Shown here: piece by piece, positions 15,124 through 23,004 of the stretch
Position numbering within the stretch: the stretch's first letter is position 1
How the letters are laid out: each line of letters starts with the position of its first letter
Assembly: GCA_014385265.1 (NCBI GenBank)
Contig: JACRTJ010000014.1
Location: forward strand, 1 to 64,000
From: Enterocloster hominis (ex Liu et al. 2021)
GTDB taxonomy: Bacteria; Bacillota; Clostridia; Lachnospirales; Lachnospiraceae
Direction of reading: 5' to 3'
Length of the DNA stretch: 64,000 nucleotides
Notes under the pieces: generated by a model
The model's input: only the letters and a program-made list of their open reading frames with translations
Told to the model about the DNA's origin: nothing
The model's database searches: none
Position numbers and translations under genes: made by a program

Positions 15124-16395
15124 ATGAGACGCGGGAAGGCGGTTCTGGCCCTGGGGGTCCTGGCCGGGGCAGCGGCCCTTGGACTGGGCGGATCCATGGC
15201 CGCAAAACGGCAGCCGCTCCCCCTTCCGGCCCGGTACGACCTGCGGGAGGACGGCGCCGGGCCATGGATCCGGGATCAGGGGGACCAGAACACCTGCTGG
15301 GCGTTTGCGTCGGTAACGGCCCTGGAGACTTCCATGAAGGAGGAAGAACGGATCCCGTTATCAGCGGACCACATGATCCATAAAAACAGCGCCGGGCTTG
15401 CGGCGGCTGCTGGCGGAGATTATTCCCTTTCCTGGGCTTACCTTTTAAGCTGGCAGGGGCCGGCAGCGGAGGCCGATGATCCTTACGGGGACCATGTTTC
15501 CCCGGAGGGGCTTTCTCCAGTGTGCCATGTCCAGACGGTGAAGCTTCTGGGAGAAAAGGACTATGACGCCATCAAGCGTGCCGTTTATGAGACGGGAGGC
15601 GTTCAGAGCTCCCTGTATCTGCCGGAGCAGGGCGGAAGAGACCGGAGCGCATATTTTTATGACGGAGCCCACGAGGCCAATCACGATGTGGTGATCGTTG
15701 GATGGGATGATTCCTTTCCCAGGGAGGCTTTTTCCCCGCAGCCGGAAGGAGACGGGGCCTTTCTCTGCGCCAATAGCTGGGGAGAGGGCTTTGGGGAGCA
15801 GGGATTTTTTTATGTTTCCTATGAAGATACCCAGATCGGCCGCCACAACATTTCTTATGCCGGTGTGGAGAGTGCGGAGAATTACAGCCATATCTTCCAG
15901 ACGGATCTGTGCGGCTGGACCGGCCAGCTGGGCTATGGGAAGGAAGAGGCGTGGTGCGCCAACGTGTATGAGGCAGAAGAAAAAGGGACCGTGGAGGCCG
16001 CCGGATTTTATGCCATGGTCCCGGATACGGAGTATGCGCTGTATGGCGCGGCAGTTCCCGGGGACATGGAGCCGGGAGAGGCCCTTTCCGGACTGGGCGG
16101 GGAGCTTATGCCCCTGCTGGCGTCCGGACGGCTTGGGGAGGCCGGGTTTTATACGATCCCCTTTGAAGCGCCGGTGGAGGTAAAGGCAGGAAGCCGGTTT
16201 GCCGTGGCGCTGTGGATCCGGTCACCGGGAACGGAGCAGCCGGTGGCCATTGAATATAACGGCGGAGGCCGGTGGGGAAATGTTGACATTACCGACGGGG
16301 AAGGGTATATTAGTCTTGATGGGACACAATGGATGCGGGCAGAGGAAAGGGAGGCCTGCAACGTGTGTCTGAAGGCGTATGGGAACGGAGCATGA
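15124..16395 (+). CDS. Secreted C1A (papain-like) cysteine peptidase with lectin-like tail
   Basis: 423 aa. N-terminal signal-anchor (ALGVLAGAAALGLGGSMA), then a papain fold: YDLREDGAGPWIRDQGDQ, catalytic Cys58 in QNTCWAFAS, His in HDVVIVGWDDSF, Asn in CANSWGEGFGEQGFFYVSYED. The C-terminal 150 residues have the all-beta composition of the lectin-like domain commonly fused to these peptidases in Firmicutes. ATG 15124 has AGAGGTGG upstream; GTG 15103 is a weaker alternative. It likely acts outside the cell or at the wall. Target unknown. Confidence 0.85.
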   Translation: MRRGKAVLALGVLAGAAALGLGGSMAAKRQPLPLPARYDLREDGAGPWIRDQGDQNTCWAFASVTALETSMKEEERIPLSADHMIHKNSAGLAAAAGGDYSLSWAYLLSWQGPAAEADDPYGDHVSPEGLSPVCHVQTVKLLGEKDYDAIKRAVYETGGVQSSLYLPEQGGRDRSAYFYDGAHEANHDVVIVGWDDSFPREAFSPQPEGDGAFLCANSWGEGFGEQGFFYVSYEDTQIGRHNISYAGVESAENYSHIFQTDLCGWTGQLGYGKEEAWCANVYEAEEKGTVEAAGFYAMVPDTEYALYGAAVPGDMEPGEALSGLGGELMPLLASGRLGEAGFYTIPFEAPVEVKAGSRFAVALWIRSPGTEQPVAIEYNGGGRWGNVDITDGEGYISLDGTQWMRAEEREACNVCLKAYGNGA

Positions 16396-16430
16396 CCGGA
16401 GCCATGGAACAAAGTAAAGGCAGGAGAGCT

Positions 16431-17042
16431 ATGGAACACAGAATCATATTTGCAACTTCCAATCAGGGAAAAATGCGGGAGATCCGCGAAATCTTAAAAG
16501 GCCTGGGGACAGAGATCCTCTCCATGAAGGAGGCCGGCGTCCAGGCGGACATTGTGGAGGACGGGGATACCTTTGAGGCCAATGCGGTCATAAAGGCAAA
16601 GGCAGTCTGGGAGGAGGCCGGCGGCATTGTCCTGGCCGACGATTCGGGCCTGGAGGTGGACGCCCTGGGCGGAGAGCCGGGCGTATATTCCGCCAGATAT
16701 ATGGGAGAAAAGACCTCCTATGAGATCAAGAACTGGAACCTGATCCATCGTCTGGCAGAGGTTCCGGAGGAAAAAAGGACCGCCAGGTTCGTATGTGTCA
16801 TTGCGGCGGCGCTGCCGGACGGCAGGGTCCTTACGACCCGCGGGACCATGGAAGGCCGCATCGCCTATGAACCAGCCGGGGCAGGCGGTTTCGGATATGA
16901 TCCGATCTTAATGCTGCCGGAATACGGGAAAACGTCGGCGGAGATCACCATGGAAGAGAAAAACGCCATCAGCCACCGGGGAAAGGCCCTCCGGGCCATG
17001 AAGGAGCTGCTGGAAAAGGAATTTGCGGAGCAGAGGTCATGA
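16431..17042 (+). CDS. rdgB: RdgB/HAM1 non-canonical purine NTP pyrophosphatase
   Basis: 203 aa. It hydrolyses dITP, ITP and XTP to monophosphates, cleaning the nucleotide pool. Motifs: FATSNQGKMREI at the N-terminus, VLADDSGLEVDALGGEPGV, YSARY, GFGYDPI and SHRGKALRAM. The ATG at 16431 has GGAG 5 nt upstream. Its stop overlaps the start of the phosphodiesterase gene (ATGA), so the two are translationally coupled, a common pairing in Clostridia. Confidence 0.93.
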   Translation: MEHRIIFATSNQGKMREIREILKGLGTEILSMKEAGVQADIVEDGDTFEANAVIKAKAVWEEAGGIVLADDSGLEVDALGGEPGVYSARYMGEKTSYEIKNWNLIHRLAEVPEEKRTARFVCVIAAALPDGRVLTTRGTMEGRIAYEPAGAGGFGYDPILMLPEYGKTSAEITMEEKNAISHRGKALRAMKELLEKEFAEQRS

Positions 17043-17587
17043 GCGGTATGAGGATTCTGATCGTCAGCGATACGCACCGGAGAGATGGGAATTTCAGGCG
17101 GGTGCTGGAAAAGACCGGGCCCATCGATATGCTGATCCATCTGGGAGACACCGAGGGCAGTGAGTCATATTTCAGAGAGTGGGTCGATAATGATGTCTGC
17201 GTGATCCATGTGGTCCGGGGAAACAACGATTTCTTTTCCTTCTGTGACCGGGAAAAGGAGATCTCCATCGGGAGATACCGGGCGCTCCTGACCCATGGAC
17301 ATATGTACGGCGTATCCCTGGGGACCGAGGGGATCAAGGATGAAGCCAGGGCAAGGAAGGTGGATATCGTCATGTACGGCCATACCCATAAGCCGCATCT
17401 GGAATACTGCCGGGACGGCCTGGTGGTCCTGAATCCTGGAAGCCTTTCCTACCCGCGTCAGGAGGGAAGGAAGCCGTCCTATATGCTCATGGAGCTGGAC
17501 CGCCAGGGAGAGGCCCATTTTACCATCTGTTATCTGGAGGATGAGGACTGGAACCAGGAGCTGGAGCAGATGGGGATCTGGGGATAA
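17039..17587 (+). CDS. YfcE/MJ0936-type metallophosphodiesterase
   Basis: 182 aa, calcineurin-like fold with dimetal motifs in order: DTHRRDGNF, HLGDTEG, VVRGNNDF, LTHGHMYG and YGHTHKPHLE. It overlaps rdgB by 4 nt. Members hydrolyse small phosphodiesters in vitro; the physiological substrate is not settled. ATG 17039 follows AGAGG; ATG 17048 is an alternative start. Confidence 0.88.
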   Translation: MSGMRILIVSDTHRRDGNFRRVLEKTGPIDMLIHLGDTEGSESYFREWVDNDVCVIHVVRGNNDFFSFCDREKEISIGRYRALLTHGHMYGVSLGTEGIKDEARARKVDIVMYGHTHKPHLEYCRDGLVVLNPGSLSYPRQEGRKPSYMLMELDRQGEAHFTICYLEDEDWNQELEQMGIWG

Positions 17588-17637
17588 GCGTTTTCGAAGA
17601 AATATAAAAAATCTCTTAAAAAATTTATGAAAAACAG

Positions 17638-17666
17638 TTGACAAGAACGGTTTCATCAGCTATAAT
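17638..17666 (+). promoter_or_regulatory. Consensus promoter of the tRNA operon
   Basis: TTGACA (17638-17643), 17-nt spacer, TATAAT (17661-17666). It is perfect at both boxes, as expected for a stable-RNA operon, and lies 49 nt upstream of tRNA-Pro. Confidence 0.95.
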
Positions 17667-17715
17667 ATCACTTGCGTTCCGAGAGCGTAAGGCAAACGAA
17701 AGGGCGTCTTAAAAG

Positions 17716-17790
17716 CGGGGTGTGGCTCAGCTTGGCTAGAGCGCCTGGTTTGGGACCAGGAGGTCGCAGGTTCGAATCCTGTCACCCCGA
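17716..17790 (+). tRNA. tRNA-Pro (anticodon TGG)
   Basis: Acceptor CGGGGTG/CACCCCG with discriminator A, anticodon stem CTGGT/ACCAG enclosing TTTGGGA, and T arm GCAGG-TTCGAAT-CCTGT. First gene of a four-tRNA operon; CCA is not encoded. Confidence 0.97.
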
Positions 17791-17829
17791 TGGTTTTCCA
17801 AAGTCCTTCAACGGTTCGCAAGAGAATAT

Positions 17830-17900
17830 GCGGGTGTAGTTCAATGGTAGAACACCAGCCTTCCAAGCTGGATACGTGGGTTCGATTCCCATCACCCGCT
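17830..17900 (+). tRNA. tRNA-Gly (anticodon TCC)
   Basis: Acceptor GCGGGTG/CACCCGC with discriminator T, anticodon stem CCAGC/GCTGG enclosing CTTCCAA, and T arm with GGTTCGATTCC. Second gene of the operon. Confidence 0.97.
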
Positions 17901-17904
17901 TGAT

Positions 17905-17978
<74 letters not shown>

Positions 17979-18003
17979 GTCGGGTTTTCCCGTAATTTCA
18001 TAT

Positions 18004-18078
18004 GGTGGATATAGCGCAGTTGGTTAGCGCGCCAGATTGTGGCTCTGGAGGCCCAGGGTTCGAATCCCTGTATCCACC
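18004..18078 (+). tRNA. tRNA-His (anticodon GTG)
   Basis: Acceptor GTGGATA/TATCCAC with the diagnostic extra G at -1 opposite discriminator C, and anticodon stem CCAGA/TCTGG around TTGTGGC. Last gene of the operon. Confidence 0.97.
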
Positions 18079-18085
18079 CGTATTT

Positions 18086-18118
18086 CCCCGGAACTTTGGT
18101 TCCGGGGTTTTTATTTTT
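18086..18118 (+). terminator. Terminator of the tRNA operon
   Basis: CCCCGGAAC-TTTG-GTTCCGGGG (9-bp perfect stem) then TTTTTATTTTT, starting 8 nt after tRNA-His. Confidence 0.95.
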
Positions 18119-18533
18119 CTAGGCCGATCTGGTATCTCTATATAGCCATTCTATAACAAAAATCACAATTTTCCGGATTGATAGTGAATTGCCGATTATT
18201 AAAGAGTATTTATAAGGTGATAAAATAAATAGGAGTAGTCTTATTCATCTGACTTAAAATTGGAATAGGACAATTTTGTGCGAGATTATATAAAATTCAA
18301 TTAAATATTATATAAAATGTCGATAAATATATGTTATTAGAAAACATATAATAAATAGATATTTATTTTTTCAATTCAGAAACAATGTTGAATAGAATTT
18401 TGGAATTTGATTTCTATATAAATTCATATATAATGAAAACGCTGTGACACAATGTTTGGTGAAAATTATATATTAATAAAAATAGAAGTCAGCATTAGGA
18501 AATGGTCTTGACATTGAAAAAGGTGAAAATAAT
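18119..18533 (+). other. AT-rich gene-free leader before metN
   Basis: About 415 bp of very AT-rich DNA without a coding frame. I looked for SAM riboswitch and T-box elements and found none. TTGACA at 18508 is too close to the metN start to serve it with a normal -10. AAGGTG upstream of ATG 18534 is the ribosome site. The abrupt fall in G+C just after the tRNA operon marks the left edge of an apparently imported segment. Confidence 0.6.
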
Positions 18534-19496
18534 ATGATTCAGATTGAGAACCTTTCAAAAAGATATGGAGAATTAGAAGTTTTAAATACAATGAGTCTTC
18601 ACATTCAAAAGGGATCTATATTTGGCATCATTGGACAGAGCGGAGCTGGAAAGTCTACACTCTTACGATGCATCAATGGATTAGAAACATTTGATAGTGG
18701 GCGTATTTTGGTAGATGGTATACAGATATCGACAGGTAATGACCGACAGGCAAGGGAAGCACGTCGTGAGATCGGTATGGTATTTCAAAATTTTTCTTTG
18801 CTGGACCGTCTGAATGTGTATGATAATGTAGCTTTTCCTATGAAAAGCTGGGGCTATAAAAAGAAAGAAATAGATGAACGTGTGAGGGAACTCATTGGTC
18901 TGGTTGATCTGAATGATAAGATCTCAGCCTTTCCGCCATATCTTTCGGGAGGGCAGAAACAGAGAGTTGCGATTGCCAGAGCATTGACGATGCAGCCTAA
19001 AGTGTTGTTGTGCGATGAGGCTACATCGGCTCTCGACCCTAGAACCGCCGAATCTATTCTGAATCTTTTAAAAGAGATCAATGAAAAGACGGGAATAACG
19101 ATTATTGTTGTGGCGCATCAGCTTTCGGTTATCCGGAATATTTGTACGCATATGGCGATTTTGGAGGATGGACATCTCGCCTGTCATGGAGCAACAACGG
19201 AGATATTCATGCAGGCTCCAGCGGCGCTGCGCAGATTGCAGGGGAATAGAGAAAATCACGCAAATCTATCAGTTTTGTTTTGTGAACAGGATCAGTTTGT
19301 GTTTTCCCGTATGGTCCGGGATCTGGAAACGGATTTTGATATTATGGATATTCAGCATCTTGGTATGGGAAAGGAAGCCCAGATACATTATTCTATCAGG
19401 GTGCCAGAAGAAAAATTAGATACCTGTTTAAGCTGGCTCCGCAAGAAGGGGATTTATTGCCAAACGGTAGAAAAGGAGGGGGCAGACAGTGTTTAA
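18534..19496 (+). CDS. metN: MetN-type ABC transporter ATP-binding protein
   Basis: 320 aa ATPase of a methionine-family (MetNIQ) importer. Walker A GQSGAGKSTL, Q-loop VFQNFSLL, signature LSGGQKQRVAIARAL, Walker B VLLCDEATSALD, switch His in VAHQLSV. The C-terminal 80 residues (FCEQDQFVFSRMVRDLE...) fit the NIL regulatory domain that senses substrate in this subfamily. The gene overlaps the permease gene by 8 nt. Codons are AT-rich, unlike genes outside the island. The real substrate is not proven, since no SAM riboswitch or methionine genes are adjacent. Confidence 0.85.
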   Translation: MIQIENLSKRYGELEVLNTMSLHIQKGSIFGIIGQSGAGKSTLLRCINGLETFDSGRILVDGIQISTGNDRQAREARREIGMVFQNFSLLDRLNVYDNVAFPMKSWGYKKKEIDERVRELIGLVDLNDKISAFPPYLSGGQKQRVAIARALTMQPKVLLCDEATSALDPRTAESILNLLKEINEKTGITIIVVAHQLSVIRNICTHMAILEDGHLACHGATTEIFMQAPAALRRLQGNRENHANLSVLFCEQDQFVFSRMVRDLETDFDIMDIQHLGMGKEAQIHYSIRVPEEKLDTCLSWLRKKGIYCQTVEKEGADSV

Positions 19497-20172
19497 CTCG
19501 GAATTTTGGGATGTCTGGATGCGATATTTCAATCAGTTGATTGCCCCCGCTATTTTGGTAACTCTTCGTCTTGTTGCGGTTACAATGCTTATCTGTGTGG
19601 TTTGCGGTTTTGGTTTGGCGTGTCTTATGGTTCTGACCCATCCCAGCAAAGGGCTGCATCCTAATAAAAAGATTTATACACCGATATCGGTAGTAGCTAA
19701 TTCGATTAGGAGCTTTCCATTTGTCCTTTTGATTGTGACATTAGCGCCGATTACCCGTTTTATACTAGGGACCATGATTGGAGAGGCGGCAGCAATCCTT
19801 CCATTAAGTGTAGGAGGAATTCCGTTTGTGGCGCGTTTACTGGAAAATGCCATGTTGGAGGTAAATCCACAATTGATAGAAATGGCAAGATCTTTTGGTT
19901 TATCAAACCGTGAAATTCTGGTTCGGGTGATATTAAAGGAATCTGTGCCGGCAATTGTAAATAGCGTTACACTCGCAACGATTAACTGCGTCGGATCAAC
20001 CGCCATGGCAGGAGCTGTTGGGGCGGGCGGTCTTGGTTCTGTTGCATTAAATTATGGATTTTACAGCTTTAATGATCTTGTTTTGTATACAAGCGTGATC
20101 ATTACTTTGATCATAGTCCAGCTTATACAGCTGGCAGGAAGCCTTTTGTATCACAGATGTCTCCGAAAATAA
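19489..20172 (+). CDS. metI: MetI-type ABC transporter permease
   Basis: 227 aa with five or so membrane segments and the binding-protein-dependent permease motif (MLEVNPQLIEMARSFGLSNREILVRVILKESVPAI), which contains the EAA-like loop contacting the ATPase. The start is GTG 19489, with AGGAGGGGG immediately upstream inside the end of metN, giving coupled translation. It pairs with the ATPase before it and the lipoprotein after it. Confidence 0.87.
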   Translation: MFNSEFWDVWMRYFNQLIAPAILVTLRLVAVTMLICVVCGFGLACLMVLTHPSKGLHPNKKIYTPISVVANSIRSFPFVLLIVTLAPITRFILGTMIGEAAAILPLSVGGIPFVARLLENAMLEVNPQLIEMARSFGLSNREILVRVILKESVPAIVNSVTLATINCVGSTAMAGAVGAGGLGSVALNYGFYSFNDLVLYTSVIITLIIVQLIQLAGSLLYHRCLRK

Positions 20173-20237
20173 CCACGTTTTATACATCCTTTATGGATAT
20201 ATAAATAAAAATAACAGAAAGAGGAAGGGAAGAAAGA

Positions 20238-21152
20238 ATGAAAAAAATGATGTCACTGCTTCTGAGCGGAATGATGGTACTTAGTCTGGCTGCATGCTCT
20301 GGCTCAGAAACGGCAAAAGAATCAACAAAGGAGGAACCGAAAACAGAGGCAAAGGAAACGGCTGCTAAGGAGAGCGAGGCAGCAACAACCGAAGCAAAAA
20401 AAGAGCCAGTTACGCTTAAGATCGGATGCGTTGCAGCAACAGAACCGTGTGTCCAGATCATGAAGGAGGCAATGGAAGGAACTGGATATGAAGTAGAGGT
20501 AGTTGTTTTCGACGGAAATAACCTGCCTGCTGAAGCATTAAATGCAGGAGATATTGATGGCTTATTTTGCAATAGCCTTAAATGGATGAATACATTCAAT
20601 GAGGAAAATAATGCTGACCTGGCTATGGCATTTCCATACTATTTCTCATATGCTGGTTTGTATTCGGCAAAATGGGATTCTCCAGAAGCATTTCCGGATG
20701 GGGCGAAGGTGATCGTTTCCAACGGATTAAGCAATATTGATGGAGGCCTGCGTATTCTGCAGAATGCTGGGCTGATCACTCTTGCAGAAACTCCCAGTGA
20801 GAATAATTTTTATTCGATTATTGATATTGTAGAAAATCCTAAGAATATTCAGATTACACCGGCGGAATTAACAACAGCAATGTCTAGCATAAATGATGTT
20901 GACGGGGTAGTAGCATCGGCGGTTATTGTAAAAGAGTCCGGTGTTATGTCTCCCAGCGAGCATATGGGATTAAGCACCCGTGATCAGATGACTCCGCAGG
21001 GATTGATCGTAAGCGGAAAGGATGAAAATGCTGAATGGGTGTCTGTCGCAAAGGAGCAGATGGAGCAGCAGAAGTGGTACGATGCATTTAATGAGCGATT
21101 TGACGGTACTTTCATCCTTTATAGTGAGATTGATAAGTATTTTCCGCAGTAA
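20238..21152 (+). CDS. metQ: MetQ/NlpA-type substrate-binding lipoprotein
   Basis: 304 aa. Lipoprotein signal with lipobox LAAC (Cys about residue 20), an Ala/Glu/Lys/Thr-rich linker (to about residue 55), then an NlpA/MetQ-type binding domain (TLKIGCVAATEPCVQIMKEA, VVVFDGNNLPAEALNAGDID, FPYYFSYAGLYSAKWDS). Family members bind L- or D-methionine or its peptides. The FDGNNLPAEAL segment differs from the common DY.QPN.AL, so another amino acid-like ligand is possible. Third gene of the island operon. Confidence 0.83.
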   Translation: MKKMMSLLLSGMMVLSLAACSGSETAKESTKEEPKTEAKETAAKESEAATTEAKKEPVTLKIGCVAATEPCVQIMKEAMEGTGYEVEVVVFDGNNLPAEALNAGDIDGLFCNSLKWMNTFNEENNADLAMAFPYYFSYAGLYSAKWDSPEAFPDGAKVIVSNGLSNIDGGLRILQNAGLITLAETPSENNFYSIIDIVENPKNIQITPAELTTAMSSINDVDGVVASAVIVKESGVMSPSEHMGLSTRDQMTPQGLIVSGKDENAEWVSVAKEQMEQQKWYDAFNERFDGTFILYSEIDKYFPQ

Positions 21153-21167
21153 CAAGGGGGAATAATC

Positions 21168-22046
21168 ATGTACGGATATGATCAGAAAGCAGTTAGACGC
21201 CTTTTAGAGTATGCAAATTGTGCATTAAAATTGGAACATAAAATCGTAGCAATGAAATTCCTGTTTACAGAAGAGGAATTTGAAGCTGCTGATGTTCCGA
21301 AGTTATCGGGTAAAATGTCCTATTGCACCATGGTAATCCATGCTGGAGAGGGAGAATCAATGAAGGCTGATATTGATAATTTCGGCTGCTTCGGAGGCGC
21401 AAGGGCACTGGGAATTGTAGACGATGACAGATATTACCTGGATGGCAGATTTTTTGAACCAAGGGGTTTATATCAGGATCTGGCAACTGCCAGGGAGGTA
21501 ACAAGCCATATCCACCGCTGTTCCCATAGGGTAAAGGGCGTTATGGTTCGCCCCTTGGAGGATTTTACAGAAGCGCCGGATGTTGTTATTATTGTCAGCT
21601 ATCCTAGAAATATCATGCGTTTGATCCAGGGATATACATATCATTTTGGCACAGCACAGGGAATTAAAATGGTAGGTAATCAGGCGATTTGTGCGGAAGC
21701 TACTGCTCATCCATATATGGAAAATGGAATGAATATTTCATGTCTGTGCAATGGACCGCGTACAGCTGGAATGAAAGAACATGAAATGGCAATGGGAATT
21801 GTGTTTAATCGTTTTGAAAGGCTGATCCATGGTTTATGCATGACGATTACAGCAATCGAACATAATCCGCGGAAAGAAGAAATTATTAAAGCGTTCCAGG
21901 AGCACAACATCACAGATATTCCGGTTCGTATGAGCAGAAATTATGGACATCCGTTCTTTAACCGTGATTATCCTCATTTTAAAGAGTGGGATGAAAAGAA
22001 TCCAAGAATTGACGAAGCGCTTTTCCCAGATATTTTTGCGGATTAG
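21168..22046 (+). CDS. DUF169 family protein
   Basis: 292 aa soluble protein of the DUF169 family, found in archaea and anaerobic bacteria, function unknown. Cysteines fall in conserved-looking patches: SYCTMV, NFGCFGGARALG, RCSHR, AICAEATAHPY and SCLCNGPR, which could bind metal or a cofactor. AAGGGGG lies 8 nt before the ATG, 15 bp after metQ, so it is the fourth gene of the transporter operon and likely acts on, or senses, the imported compound. Followed by a terminator. Confidence 0.75.
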   Translation: MYGYDQKAVRRLLEYANCALKLEHKIVAMKFLFTEEEFEAADVPKLSGKMSYCTMVIHAGEGESMKADIDNFGCFGGARALGIVDDDRYYLDGRFFEPRGLYQDLATAREVTSHIHRCSHRVKGVMVRPLEDFTEAPDVVIIVSYPRNIMRLIQGYTYHFGTAQGIKMVGNQAICAEATAHPYMENGMNISCLCNGPRTAGMKEHEMAMGIVFNRFERLIHGLCMTITAIEHNPRKEEIIKAFQEHNITDIPVRMSRNYGHPFFNRDYPHFKEWDEKNPRIDEALFPDIFAD

Positions 22047-22085
22047 GGATAATAGACCAGATATCAGAAGAAACATAAAAGGTAA

Positions 22086-22126
22086 GGATGATGCATCTGT
22101 TGATAAAACGGTGCATCATTCTTTTT
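22086..22126 (+). terminator. Terminator of the metNIQ-DUF169 operon
   Basis: GGATGATGCA (22086-22095) pairs with TGCATCATTC (22112-22121, one wobble) and is followed by TTTTT. Confidence 0.85.
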
Positions 22127-22221
22127 GCAGTGAATATGGTGAATCAGGCAATAATGTTTTGAATTACCGGGTTCTTTATGAACGTGTTGTATTTTTGAGT
22201 ATTCCGTACTAAAATGTGGGT

Positions 22222-22268
22222 AAAAAGAAAAAGCCGAGTTCCTTCTTGATGAAAGGAAAACGGCTTTC
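22222..22268 (-). terminator. Terminator of tRNA-Gln
   Basis: On the minus strand AAAGCCGTTTTCCTT and AAGGAACTCGGCTTT form a stem followed by TTCTTTTT. It lies just 3' of the minus-strand tRNA-Gln. Confidence 0.8.
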
Positions 22269-22273
22269 AGACG

Positions 22274-22345
22274 CTGGGCCAGCGGGATTCGAACCCTCGA
22301 ATGCAGGAGTCAAAGTCCTGTGCCTTACCGCTTGGCGATGGCCCA
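22274..22345 (-). tRNA. tRNA-Gln (anticodon TTG)
   Basis: Minus strand: acceptor TGGGCCA/TGGCCCA with discriminator G, anticodon stem CAGGA/TCCTG around CTTTGAC, T arm GAGGG-TTCGAAT-CCCGC. It bounds the AT-rich island on the right. Confidence 0.95.
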
Positions 22346-22414
22346 GAGCATAACAAATATAGTTTAACACAGGAACGGGAAATATTCAATAAAAAAGAAA
22401 GGAAAAAATACGAT

Positions 22415-22894
22415 ATGACACATGGAGAGAAGGCAGGAGCGTTATTCCTGGAGGGCTATAACTGCGCCCAGTCGGTGGTACTGGCTTTTGCGGATGAAAT
22501 GGGGACCCCAAAGGAGACGGCGGCACGGATCGCCTCGTCCTTCGGCGGCGGCCTGGGACGGCTCCGGGAGGTGTGTGGCTGCGTCAGCGGCATGGCCATT
22601 GTGGCGGGAGAGCTTCTGGGATATTCCGGGCCGGAGACCGGGAAGCCAAAGGCAGACCATTATGCGCTGATCCAGGAGCTGGCGGAGGAGTTCCGGAAGG
22701 AAAATGGAAGCATCATCTGCCGGGACCTGCTTTCGGGGATCACAAGTGATACGGCTCCGGTGCCGGAGGCACGCACAGACGACTATTATAAGAAGAGGCC
22801 CTGTAAGGACCTGGCTGTCTGTGCGGCAGAGATCCTGGAGAGAAAGCTGGAGGAGAGAAAAGCACAGGATCTGGAGAAAAACGGTCAGAAATAA
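22415..22894 (+). CDS. C_GCAxxG_C_C family redox-type protein
   Basis: 159 aa of the C_GCAxxG_C_C family: GYNCAQSVVLAFADE, SSFGGGLGRLREVCGCVSGMAIVAG, then later single cysteines (IICRDLL, RPCKDLAVCAA). The cysteine pattern suggests metal or cluster binding or thiol redox, but the family has no firm function. AAAGGAAA is about 9 nt before ATG 22415; an upstream in-frame ATG at 22301 falls inside tRNA-Gln and is excluded. Monocistronic, ending in a terminator. Confidence 0.83.
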   Translation: MTHGEKAGALFLEGYNCAQSVVLAFADEMGTPKETAARIASSFGGGLGRLREVCGCVSGMAIVAGELLGYSGPETGKPKADHYALIQELAEEFRKENGSIICRDLLSGITSDTAPVPEARTDDYYKKRPCKDLAVCAAEILERKLEERKAQDLEKNGQK

Positions 22895-22906
22895 GAGAGG
22901 ATAAAG

Positions 22907-22969
22907 AAAGCCGCCGTCATGACGTCCCTCCCTGTATGTGGGGAGAGGCCGCATGGACGGCGGCTTTTA
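22907..22969. terminator. Bidirectional terminator between convergent genes
   Basis: AAAGCCGCCGTC (22907-22918) and GACGGCGGCTTTT (22956-22968) form a 12-bp stem with a long structured loop. T-rich tails exist in both directions, serving the upstream gene and the convergent AbgT gene. Confidence 0.82.
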
Positions 22970-23004
22970 TATGGCCTCAGCCGGGAATGGCTGAATGGAA
23001 CCAG

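Noticed and set aside
18119-18533. SAM riboswitch or T-box expected upstream of a MetNIQ operon
   Set aside because: No S-box core motifs and no GGGTGG-type T-box sequence occur in this AT-rich interval.
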